Positions 51,426-58,240 of a stretch of 64,000 bases of DNA are shown piece after piece. Position 1 is the stretch's first letter. Each line of letters opens with the position of its first letter. The notes below the pieces were generated by a model. That model was not told where the DNA came from. It saw only the letters and a list, made by a program, of their open reading frames with translations, and made no database searches. The DNA comes from Betaproteobacteria bacterium (lineage in GTDB: Bacteria; Pseudomonadota; Gammaproteobacteria; Burkholderiales; Burkholderiaceae_C). A program made the translations under genes and the position numbers. The DNA lies in contig CANGHH010000011.1 in assembly GCA_947453725.1 (NCBI GenBank), positions 62,001 to 126,000 of the forward strand, read 5' to 3'.

Positions 51426-51794
51426 TTACTTGGTGCCGCCGGGCTGCGACAGGATCCAGCCCACGAGGTTCTTCACCTCGGCGGTGTCCTCGGCCTTCAG
51501 CTTCTTGTGGCGCTCCTGGTGGCCGTCCGGAAACTTGACCATGTCGCCGGCCGTCACGTGGTGGGTGACCTTGGCTTCGGCCTCGGGGTCGCCGCGGTAC
51601 TTGGCGGCGGTATCGCGGTAGGCCGGGCCGTCCTTCTTGCGGTCGACGGCATGGCACTTGGTGCACTTGTTGTCCTTGGTCACTTTTTCGGCCGCCTCGG
51701 CATCGACGGCGTGGGCCGAGGCGCAGGGCAGGGCCAGGGCGGCCAGCAGCGTGAGCAGGCTGGTCAGGGGGGGGCGGTTCAAGGGGGACTTCAT
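51426..51794 (-). CDS. Periplasmic monoheme cytochrome c
   Basis: A 122-residue protein with a signal peptide ending ASAHA and one heme site, CTKCH, in the class I context KCTKCHAVDRKKDGPAYRD. The C-terminal helix VKNLVGWILSQ is typical. The region that usually holds the Met ligand in a GP-M-PP loop is instead GDMVKFPDGHQERHK, so the sixth ligand is unclear. It heads a cyt c-mtrA-mtrB unit. As I recall, the iron-oxidation cluster of Sideroxydans has the same order, mtoD-mtoA-mtoB. It would carry electrons across the periplasm. Confidence 0.88.
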   Translation of the reverse strand: MKSPLNRPPLTSLLTLLAALALPCASAHAVDAEAAEKVTKDNKCTKCHAVDRKKDGPAYRDTAAKYRGDPEAEAKVTHHVTAGDMVKFPDGHQERHKKLKAEDTAEVKNLVGWILSQPGGTK

Positions 51795-51875
51795 GACCAG
51801 GTTCCTCGGGGTTGCTGCGGCCTTGAGGCCGGCGAAAACAATGGGTGGCAAAAGGGTGGAATTGCGCTGACCCTG

Positions 51876-51940
51876 AATTTCACCGACCAGCATTAAAAGA
51901 GCATTAATTTTCGGCAAACTCCTGTGAATTCTTTGTGAAT
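51876..51940 (-). promoter_or_regulatory. Candidate response-regulator-activated promoter of the cyt c-mtrA-mtrB operon (site i)
   Basis: On the minus strand two TTAATGCT direct repeats start at 51907 and 51896, exactly 11 bp apart. A -10-like GAAATT (51881-51876) begins 15 bp after the second. Further upstream, in the same 11-bp phase, are two ATTCACA repeats (51940 and 51929). There is no normal -35 box. The same spacing occurs at sites ii, iii and iv. OmpR/PhoB-family activators bind 11-bp direct repeats in this position. Confidence 0.6.
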
Positions 51941-52304
51941 CAACGCGAGCCCCGTCGGGCAGTTCTCGTGCGCCTCAAAGTGGTGCTATTTGTGCCATTT
52001 TGGTGAATATCCTTGGGTCGGGCATCCGATCGACAAGGATTTGACAAAGCAGTCGATCACGGGCTGCGGCTGAAGCGGCCGGTCGCGCCTTGAATCTCGG
52101 CCGTGATGCCGGAGTCCGGGCGCGACTGCGCTGTCGGACTGTGCTTCGGAACAGGCAGGCTGTGCATCCGCCCAACGGTGGCGTTCGCCGCAGGGAAGCT
52201 CCATGTCGACCTCGGACGCGTGCCGCCTGTTCCGGGACAGGATCCTCGGCGTGTTCGAGCAGGGACGGCCTACAAAAGACTACGCGGTCATGGCATTCCA
52301 GAAA
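51941..52304. other. Central part of the 705-bp divergent region, no gene recognised
   Basis: This stretch lies between the divergent electron-transfer promoters. Short open frames exist on both strands but none has a ribosome-binding site, a recognisable domain or a sensible neighbour. A TTGACA at 52041 has no partner -10. The part from 52045 to 52290 is GC-rich like coding DNA, whereas the flanks are AT-rich. It may be decayed coding sequence or an RNA gene; I cannot tell. Confidence 0.4.
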
Positions 52305-52336
52305 TTAATTCTGGTTTAAGGAAGTTCCGTTTGAAT
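52305..52336 (+). promoter_or_regulatory. Candidate response-regulator box/promoter (site ii)
   Basis: TTAA at 52305 and TTAA at 52316 are 11 bp apart, and TTGAAT (52331-52336) lies at the same offset as the -10 in the other sites. The box overlaps an inverted repeat CCAGAA/TTCTGG (52298-52314). It faces the b561 gene 164 bp away and could be a second, upstream promoter or a distal binding site. Confidence 0.45.
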
Positions 52337-52442
52337 CGGCCCGCGGATCGACAAGCCATCAGCAACCCGGGGTCATGCGCCGGCTTTGGACCCCCCGGAT
52401 CGCGGGGGTTCGGTGCCGATAGCGGTGCCCAGGGTTCGAAAT

Positions 52443-52474
52443 TTAAGCGCGGCTTAATTTTGGGCCACGATAGT
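52443..52474 (+). promoter_or_regulatory. Candidate response-regulator-activated promoter of the b561 gene (site iii)
   Basis: TTAAG (52443) and TTAATT (52454) are 11 bp apart. Ten bases after the second unit comes ATAGT, the -10 being GATAGT (52469-52474). The half-sites also form a palindrome, TTAAGC-GCG-GCTTAA. The b561 ATG is 57 bp from the first half-site. Spacing is identical to site iv. AT-rich sequence is rare in this genome, so the pattern stands out. Confidence 0.6.
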
Positions 52475-52499
52475 TGTCCCCATTCGACAAGGAATGGAA

Positions 52500-53171
52500 A
52501 TGAACACACAAGCTTTGAACGCGATCAAAATCCCTGCGGCGCCGCTCGTTGCGGCCGTGGCTCAAGGGGCCCGCCATTCTTATTGGAGTATGGCCGCGCA
52601 TTGGTCCTCGGCTGCCGCCGTGCTGCTGGCTGCCGGCTCGGCATTGGGTCGCGAGTGGGTCGAAGACAGCGTCATCCGGGCGCAGCTGATGACCGTGCAC
52701 CAGCAGGCCGGCCTCTTCGTGCTGCTGGCGCTGGCCTGGCGCCTGGGGGTCCGCTTCAGCAAGGGCCTGCAGGACCATGCCGGACCGATGCATCCGCTGA
52801 TGCGCTGGATGGCGCACCTGGCCCATCTGGCGCTCTACGCGCAGCTCCTGCTGCTGCCGCTGCTGGGCCTGGCGGTCTGCAGCGCCAGCGCGATGCACGT
52901 CAGCTTCTTCGGCCTCTTCCAGTTGCCGTCGGTGATCCAGGACGACCCCGACCTGGCCGCGACGCTGGCCGATGGCCATGTCTGGGCGGCCTGGGTGATG
53001 CTGGCGCTGGTGGCGGCGCATCTGGCGGCCGCGCTGTGGCACCACCTGATCCGGCGCGACAACGTGCTGGCCGCGATGCTGCCCTGGGTGCAGCGCCGTC
53101 CGCCGAAGGCCCACGCGGCGACCGACGCCGGCCCGGAAGCCGGTCAGCGCTCGCTGCAAGGCGGTGATTGA
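52500..53171 (+). CDS. Inner-membrane cytochrome b561
   Basis: A 223-residue four-helix protein of the bacterial cytochrome b561 family. Heme-ligand histidines are present in AAHWSSAA (helix 1), MTVHQQAG (helix 2) and VAAHLAAALWHHLIRRDN (helix 4). AHLAHLALY in helix 3 also fits. It exchanges electrons between the quinone pool and periplasmic carriers. In this locus it could replace CymA as the inner-membrane partner of the cytochrome c-MtrA-MtrB path. AAGGA precedes ATG 52500. It is divergent from that operon and followed by the sensor kinase. Confidence 0.9.
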   Translation: MNTQALNAIKIPAAPLVAAVAQGARHSYWSMAAHWSSAAAVLLAAGSALGREWVEDSVIRAQLMTVHQQAGLFVLLALAWRLGVRFSKGLQDHAGPMHPLMRWMAHLAHLALYAQLLLLPLLGLAVCSASAMHVSFFGLFQLPSVIQDDPDLAATLADGHVWAAWVMLALVAAHLAAALWHHLIRRDNVLAAMLPWVQRRPPKAHAATDAGPEAGQRSLQGGD

Positions 53172-53226
53172 TCCCTGTCGCCTGGATGAATGACCTGAAG
53201 CGCAGCGGTCGAGGCTTGCCGTTCAC

Positions 53227-55158
53227 GTGAAGGCGCTGGCTCGCTGCGCGGGGTGGTGCGGCGCGCGGCAGGTCGGCTGGTTGCTGCTGGCCCTGGCCGC
53301 CGCGCTGTGTGCGCCCGCCTGCCGGGCGGCGGCCAGTTCCATCGTCGAGCAGGCCTATGTGCTCGACCCGTCCGGGCGCATGAGCCTGGACGAGGCACGG
53401 CAACAGCCGCAGCAGGTCTACAACGGGACCCTGCTGCGCGGACTCGATGACTCGGTGGTCTGGGTACGCTGGCGACTGGCGCCGGCGGCGGTGTCCGCGC
53501 GCCTGGTGGTGATGCCCTTCCGCAGCCGGGGCATGGCGCTGTACGACCCCTTGCAGCGCGATGCCGAGGGCCAGTGGGCCCGGCTCGACGCACCGGCCGC
53601 GGAGGCGCCGTTCGTCGGGCAGGTGTGGGTGCTGCCGCCAGCGGTCGAAGCCCGTGACCTGTGGCTGCGGCTGGACCCCGACGGGCCGCTGTACCTGAAG
53701 GCCAAGCTGCTGTCGGCTGACGGCGCCGAGGCGCGCGAACTCTTTGGCCGCATCTTCATGGGCCAGATCATCGGCGCCGAGTTCATGGCGGTGCTGTTGG
53801 GCGTGCTGGCCTGGGTGGTGGACAGATCGGGCATCGGCCGGGCCCTGTTCATCAAGCAGCTGGCCAACCTGAGCGTCGGGCTGATCCATGACTTCTTGAC
53901 CCTCGCGCCCGAACTGCGCGGGCACACGGCCTTGGCCGGCATCACGCTGGAACCCGCCCTCGTCGACGTGTTGCGGCTGCTGAACCTGGCGGTGACGCTG
54001 TGGTTCTTCGTCAAGGTGCTGGTGCAGTTGCGCGCTGCCCGCTGGCTGCTGCGCCTGGCCTGGGTTCCCGCGGCCGGGGTGGTCTTGAGCTCGCTGCTGC
54101 TGCTGGCCGGGCAGCTGGTGGCGTTTCGGCTGTTTTACGTCGGCCTGGTGCTGCTGGTGACGTTGGGGCTGTTGTTCAGCGGCCTGGCCCGCCAGCGCGA
54201 GCCGCAGGCGTCCGCCTCACGCCTGCACGCGGCCCGCGAGTTGGCCGGGCGCCTGGGCTTCGGGGTGGTGATGGCGGCGGCCTGGGTGGCGTCGTTTCCG
54301 GCCGGTGTCCATCAGACCCAGGACCTGACTTACGCACAGATGGCGGCGCCGGTGGGCATGTTGATGGCGGTCGGCGTGGTCTTCCTGGTGGCCTTGCGCA
54401 GCCTGCGTGACGACCGCCAGCGCCTGCTCGACGATCAGCGGCGGGCCGAGCTGGCCGCGCAGGCCCTGGTCTTCGAGCGCGGCGAGCGAGTGCGCCAGCA
54501 GGAGTTCATGACCATGCTGACGCACGAGCTGAAGGCGCCGCTGTCGACGCTGGGGCTGGTGATCGGCTCGCCACTGGCCAACGACAGCATGCGCCGCCAT
54601 GCCTTGCTGGCATTGGCGTCGATGCGCCAGGTGATCGACCACTGCGCCCAGTCGGCCGACATCGACGACGCCAGCCCGCCGCTGCAGCGCCAGGCCTGCG
54701 TGCTGGCCACCGAGCTGGAGCTGCGCTGCGCCGCCCAGGCTGGGCAGAGCCGCATCCGCTGGGCGCCGGCCGAGGCCTTGCCGCCGGTGCTGGCCGACCC
54801 GCGCCTGCTGGCGGTGATCTTCAACAACCTGCTCGACAACGCGCAGAAGTACGCGCCGGCCGATGCGGCCATCGACATCACGCTGGTGCGCCAGCCCACG
54901 CCCGAAGGCGCGGTGCAGCGGGTCAGCGTCAGCAACCCGGTGCAGGACGGCCCGCTGCCCGACGCCGCGCGGCTGTTCCAGAAGTACTACCGCGGCGAGG
55001 CGGGGCAGCGCCTCAGCGGCTCGGGCCTGGGTCTGCACCTCTCGCGCCTGCTGGCGCGCCGCCAGGGCGGCGATCTGCTCTACCAGGCCCAGGGCAGCAC
55101 GGTCACCTTCACCCTGGTGCTGCCGGAACCGCCGGCCGCAGCCGGTTTGCCGCTGTAG
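53227..55158 (+). CDS. Sensor histidine kinase with 7TMR-DISM-like input region
   Basis: A 643-residue protein that starts at GTG. A signal peptide (about 1-38) leads to a periplasmic beta-rich domain (about 40-165) resembling DISM extracellular domains, then six or seven helices (about 175-400). The kinase core has the phospho-accepting His433 in MLTHELKAPLSTL, the N box NNLLDNAQKYAP and the G box GSGLGLHLSRLLA. It is 55 bases after b561 and followed by its response regulator. The ligand is unknown; control of the electron-transfer genes is inferred from position. Confidence 0.88.
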   Translation: MKALARCAGWCGARQVGWLLLALAAALCAPACRAAASSIVEQAYVLDPSGRMSLDEARQQPQQVYNGTLLRGLDDSVVWVRWRLAPAAVSARLVVMPFRSRGMALYDPLQRDAEGQWARLDAPAAEAPFVGQVWVLPPAVEARDLWLRLDPDGPLYLKAKLLSADGAEARELFGRIFMGQIIGAEFMAVLLGVLAWVVDRSGIGRALFIKQLANLSVGLIHDFLTLAPELRGHTALAGITLEPALVDVLRLLNLAVTLWFFVKVLVQLRAARWLLRLAWVPAAGVVLSSLLLLAGQLVAFRLFYVGLVLLVTLGLLFSGLARQREPQASASRLHAARELAGRLGFGVVMAAAWVASFPAGVHQTQDLTYAQMAAPVGMLMAVGVVFLVALRSLRDDRQRLLDDQRRAELAAQALVFERGERVRQQEFMTMLTHELKAPLSTLGLVIGSPLANDSMRRHALLALASMRQVIDHCAQSADIDDASPPLQRQACVLATELELRCAAQAGQSRIRWAPAEALPPVLADPRLLAVIFNNLLDNAQKYAPADAAIDITLVRQPTPEGAVQRVSVSNPVQDGPLPDAARLFQKYYRGEAGQRLSGSGLGLHLSRLLARRQGGDLLYQAQGSTVTFTLVLPEPPAAAGLPL

Positions 55159-55234
55159 GCTTTTGTAGCTTGGCCGAATACGCCTTGCGCCACCTTAGAG
55201 TCCCGCGTCCAGCGCTTCCCGAGTCAGGTTTCCC

Positions 55235-55951
55235 TTGCCATCCCGCTTGTGCATCACCGTTGTCGAGGACAACGAGAGCCTGTGTGCCGTCACCGTGGAG
55301 CTGTTGCGCCAGCAGGGCCACCGGGTGGTGGGCGTCCACAGTGCCGAGGCCCTGAGCGACGAGGACGCGCCCGGCCTGATCGACGTGCTGCTGGTCGACC
55401 TGAACCTGCCGGGCGAGGACGGCTTCAGCCTGGTGCGGCGCTACCGGGCGGCCTATCCCGGGTTGTCGGTGATCGTGATCAGCTCGCGCGACCGCATCGA
55501 AGACCGGCTGGCCTGCTACCAGGCGGGCGCCGACGCCTTCATCGCCAAGCCCACCCACCCGGACGAGTTGCTGGCCCTGATCCAGGCCCAGGCCCGGCGG
55601 CGCAGCAGCGCCACCGCGCAGGAGGCGCGGACCGACCCGGTCGCGGCGGTGCCCACCGCCACGCTCGACCTGCGCCGCCTGCGGGTCGGCGGGCCCGGCG
55701 GCGAGGCGGCCATCACCGACGCGGCCGCGTGCCTGCTGGCGGCACTGGCGCTGGCGCCGGGCCAGCGCCTGGAGAGCTGGCAGCTGATCGAGGCCCTGAA
55801 GGAGGACGTCGAGCACTACACGACGGCGGCGCTGGGCGTGCGGGTGGTGCGGCTGCGCCAGTTGCTGCGATCGGTCGGCTTCGAGGGCGCGACCTTGCGC
55901 GCCACGCGACTCGAGGGTTACCAGCTCTGCGTGCCGACCGTGGTGGTCTGA
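55235..55951 (+). CDS. Response regulator, OmpR-type
   Basis: A 238-residue regulator with a receiver domain (about 5-118), phospho-acceptor Asp55 in LLVDLNLPGEDG and the switch Lys in FIAKP. A winged-helix output domain (about 140-235) ends in the typical RATRLEGYQL. It starts at TTG 55235; a second TTG at 55247 is possible. It pairs with the upstream kinase. Its family binds 11-bp direct repeats, which is what stands at sites i to iv. Confidence 0.88.
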   Translation: MPSRLCITVVEDNESLCAVTVELLRQQGHRVVGVHSAEALSDEDAPGLIDVLLVDLNLPGEDGFSLVRRYRAAYPGLSVIVISSRDRIEDRLACYQAGADAFIAKPTHPDELLALIQAQARRRSSATAQEARTDPVAAVPTATLDLRRLRVGGPGGEAAITDAAACLLAALALAPGQRLESWQLIEALKEDVEHYTTAALGVRVVRLRQLLRSVGFEGATLRATRLEGYQLCVPTVVV

Positions 55952-56107
55952 GCCTCGAAGCCCGTCTGCAAGAACCTGCAGGGCCCCGCGTGCACAGCCC
56001 AGCGCTGCCCGACGACCCGAAATTCAAGCCGTTGACCCGGCGCTGGCGGGATCCGGCATCCACCCAATGGATGAGCCACGGCCCCATCGGCGCGATGAGG
56101 GCACAAC

Positions 56108-56139
56108 TTAAGGCGCTTTTAATTCAGAGATGCCATAGT
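56108..56139 (+). promoter_or_regulatory. Candidate response-regulator-activated promoter of the small b561-like gene (site iv)
   Basis: TTAAG (56108) and TTAATT (56119) are 11 bp apart, and ATAGT follows after ten bases, the -10 being CATAGT (56134-56139). Every spacing equals that of site iii, and the distance to the next ATG is 56 bp against 57 bp there. The two promoters probably share both regulator and origin. Confidence 0.6.
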
Positions 56140-56163
56140 CGACCGCAGACAGCAAGAGCAAGC

Positions 56164-56445
56164 ATGAAAACGCCTTTGTACCCCTCGATCAGCGGCCCGG
56201 AGACACAGGCCGACCGTGCCCCGGCACAGGGCCCGCGGCCCGCTGGCTGGCGTGGTGCCGTTCACGGGGCGGCGGCCTCTGTCGCGCTGCTGGCAGCCGG
56301 GCTGTCGCGCCACCTGCTCGGTCGCGAGAATGCGCAGGGGGCGGTGTCGCTGGTGGAGCAGCCCAGTCCGGTCCAGCCAGCCCGCTTGCAGCGCTGCGAG
56401 GCCGACCGAGCGGTCGGCCAGCGCTTCCTGCAAGGCGGCGACTGA
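56164..56445 (+). CDS. Small single-helix protein related to the locus cytochrome b561
   Basis: A 93-residue protein with one hydrophobic segment (about 32-52). Without gaps, residues 1-46 match b561 at 17 positions: M1, T3, I9, P12, A21-Q22-G23, R25, W29, A32, H34, A38 and L42-L43-A44-A45-G46. H34 aligns with the helix 1 heme-ligand candidate. The tail GQRFLQGGD matches b561 GQRSLQGGD. Helices 2-4 are missing. It is either a functional mini-protein or an in-frame deletion remnant. The shared promoter favours expression. The ribosome-binding site is weak. Confidence 0.6.
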   Translation: MKTPLYPSISGPETQADRAPAQGPRPAGWRGAVHGAAASVALLAAGLSRHLLGRENAQGAVSLVEQPSPVQPARLQRCEADRAVGQRFLQGGD

Positions 56446-56495
56446 ACTCGGCTTTCTGGTCTGATCGACCCATGGCCGGCGCTACGATGCCAGCC

Positions 56496-56957
56496 ATGGG
56501 AATCGACACCACCACGCTGCGCCGCATCCTCAAGGGCTGCCACACCGTGGCCATCGTCGGCCTGTCGGCCGAATGGCACCGGCCCAGCTTCTTCGTCGCC
56601 AAGTACCTGCAGGGCCACGGCTACCGCATCGTGCCGGTCAACCCGCGCTACCCGGAAATCCTCGGTGAAAAGAGTTACGCGCGGCTCGAGGACATCCCCT
56701 TTGCCGTCGACATGGTCGACGTCTTCCGGCGCAGCGAAGACGTGCTGCCGATCGCCCACAGCACGGTGGCCATCGGCGCGACCTGTTTCTGGCAGCAGAT
56801 CGGCGTGCTCAACGCCGAGGCCGACGCGCTGGCGCGGGCCGCCGGGCTGGACACGGTGATGGACCGCTGCGTGAAGATCGAACACGCGCGGCTGTTCGGC
56901 GGCCTGAACTGGGTTGGCGTCGACACCCAGGTGATCTCGGCGCGGCGGCCGCTGTGA
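56496..56957 (+). CDS. CoA-binding domain protein (YccU-like)
   Basis: A 153-residue Rossmann-fold protein of the succinyl-CoA synthetase CoA-binding type. The opening VAIVGLSAEWHRPSFFVAKYLQGHGY and the RYPEILGEKSYARLEDIP segment are characteristic. Biochemical role is unknown in general. Start choice is uncertain: ATGs at 56472 and 56487 are also in frame. Its TGA overlaps the ATG of the following MetY-like gene, so the two are coupled. Confidence 0.85.
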   Translation: MGIDTTTLRRILKGCHTVAIVGLSAEWHRPSFFVAKYLQGHGYRIVPVNPRYPEILGEKSYARLEDIPFAVDMVDVFRRSEDVLPIAHSTVAIGATCFWQQIGVLNAEADALARAAGLDTVMDRCVKIEHARLFGGLNWVGVDTQVISARRPL

Positions 56958-58240
56958 TGGCCGACCACGTCTTCAAGCCCGAGACCCTGGCCATCCACGC
57001 CGGGCAGATTCCCGACGCCGCCACCGGCGCCCGCGCGCTGCCGATCTACCAGACCACCAGCTTCGTCTTCGACAGCGCCGACCACGCCGCGAGTCTTTTC
57101 AACCTGCAGACTTTCGGCAACGTCTACAGCCGCCTGAGCAACCCGACCGTGGCCGCGCTGGAAGAACGCGTGGCGGCACTGGAGGGCGGCCGCGCGGCCG
57201 TGGCCAGCGCCAGCGGCATGGCCGCCGAGGCGATGGCGCTGATGACCATCCTGCAGGCCGGCGACCATGTCGTGGCGGCCGGCGCGCTCTACGGCGGCAG
57301 CGTGACCATGCTGGCCGTCAGCCTGAAGAAGTTCGGCGTCGAAACGACTTTCGTCGACGGCCGCAGCGCCGACGCCTTCGCCGCCGCGATGCGCCCCAAC
57401 ACCCGGGCCGTCTTTGCCGAAACGCTGGGCAACCCCAGCCTGCTGGTGCTCGACATCGCGGCGGTCGCCGAGGTGGCCCACGCCCATGGCGTGCCGCTGG
57501 TCGTCGACAACACGGTGCCCTCGCCCTTCCTGTGCAACCCCATCGCGCACGGCGCCGACATCGTCGTCCACAGCGCCACCAAGTACCTGGCCGGCCACGG
57601 CACCACGCTGGGCGGCGTGGTCGTCGAAGGCGGCAAGTTCCCCTGGGACAACGGCCAATTCCCGGGCATGACCGAGCCGTCGCCGGGCTACCACGGCGTG
57701 AAGTTCTACGAGACCTTCGGCGACTTCGGTTTCAGCATGCGCTGCCGCATGGAAGCGCTGCGTGTCTTCGGCGCGGCACTGTCGCCGATGAGCGCCTGGC
57801 AGATCCTGCAAGGCGTCGAGACGCTGCCGCTGCGCATGGAGCGCCACTGCAGCAACGCGCTGAAGGTGGCCGAGTTCCTGCGCGGCCATCCCGCGGTGGC
57901 CTGGGTCAACTACCCGGGCCTGCCCGACCACCCGCAGCAAGCGCTGCTGATGCGCCAGATGCGCGGCGCGTCGGGCCTGCTCGCGTTCGGGGTGAAGGGT
58001 GGTGTGGCGGCCGGCGTCACTTTCATCGAAAGCGCGCAGTTCATGAGCCACCTGGTGAACATCGGTGACACGCGCACCCTGATCAGCCACCCGGCCAGCA
58101 CCACCCACCGGCAACTCGACGCGGCGCAACAGGTCGCTGCCGGCGTGCCGCCGGACATGGTGCGCATCTCGGTGGGACTGGAACACATCGACGACATCTT
58201 GTGGGACATCGACCAGGCCCTGACCAGGGCCAGCGCCTAG
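56957..58240 (+). CDS. metY: O-acetylhomoserine sulfhydrylase (copy 2)
   Basis: A 427-residue enzyme of the Cys/Met metabolism PLP family. The PLP-lysine motif is HSATKYLAGHGTTLGG. YSRLSNPTVAALEERVAALEGG and the C-terminal LISHPASTTHRQLD are intact. It most resembles MetY, which makes homocysteine from O-acetylhomoserine and sulfide. The first copy (29238-30536) is clearly diverged. Its TAG stop shares the palindrome CTAG with the stop of the convergent membrane protein gene. Confidence 0.9.
   Translation: MADHVFKPETLAIHAGQIPDAATGARALPIYQTTSFVFDSADHAASLFNLQTFGNVYSRLSNPTVAALEERVAALEGGRAAVASASGMAAEAMALMTILQAGDHVVAAGALYGGSVTMLAVSLKKFGVETTFVDGRSADAFAAAMRPNTRAVFAETLGNPSLLVLDIAAVAEVAHAHGVPLVVDNTVPSPFLCNPIAHGADIVVHSATKYLAGHGTTLGGVVVEGGKFPWDNGQFPGMTEPSPGYHGVKFYETFGDFGFSMRCRMEALRVFGAALSPMSAWQILQGVETLPLRMERHCSNALKVAEFLRGHPAVAWVNYPGLPDHPQQALLMRQMRGASGLLAFGVKGGVAAGVTFIESAQFMSHLVNIGDTRTLISHPASTTHRQLDAAQQVAAGVPPDMVRISVGLEHIDDILWDIDQALTRASA

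Noticed and set aside
48798..51896. A 1032-codon plus-strand frame opposite the electron-transfer genes
   Set aside because: The opposite strand encodes a decaheme cytochrome and a barrel with clear signatures, so this frame is a shadow.
51923..51945. FNR-like site around TTTGTGAATCAA
   Set aside because: The two half-sites do not have the four-base spacing of TTGAT-N4-ATCAA; the ATTCACA direct repeat explains the sequence better.
52041..52046. TTGACA in the divergent region as a sigma-70 -35 box
   Set aside because: No -10-like hexamer lies 15-19 bp downstream, where the sequence is GGGCTGCGG-like.
52090..52308. Short open frames on both strands between the divergent operons
   Set aside because: None has a ribosome-binding site, a known domain, or a start placed sensibly relative to the promoters.
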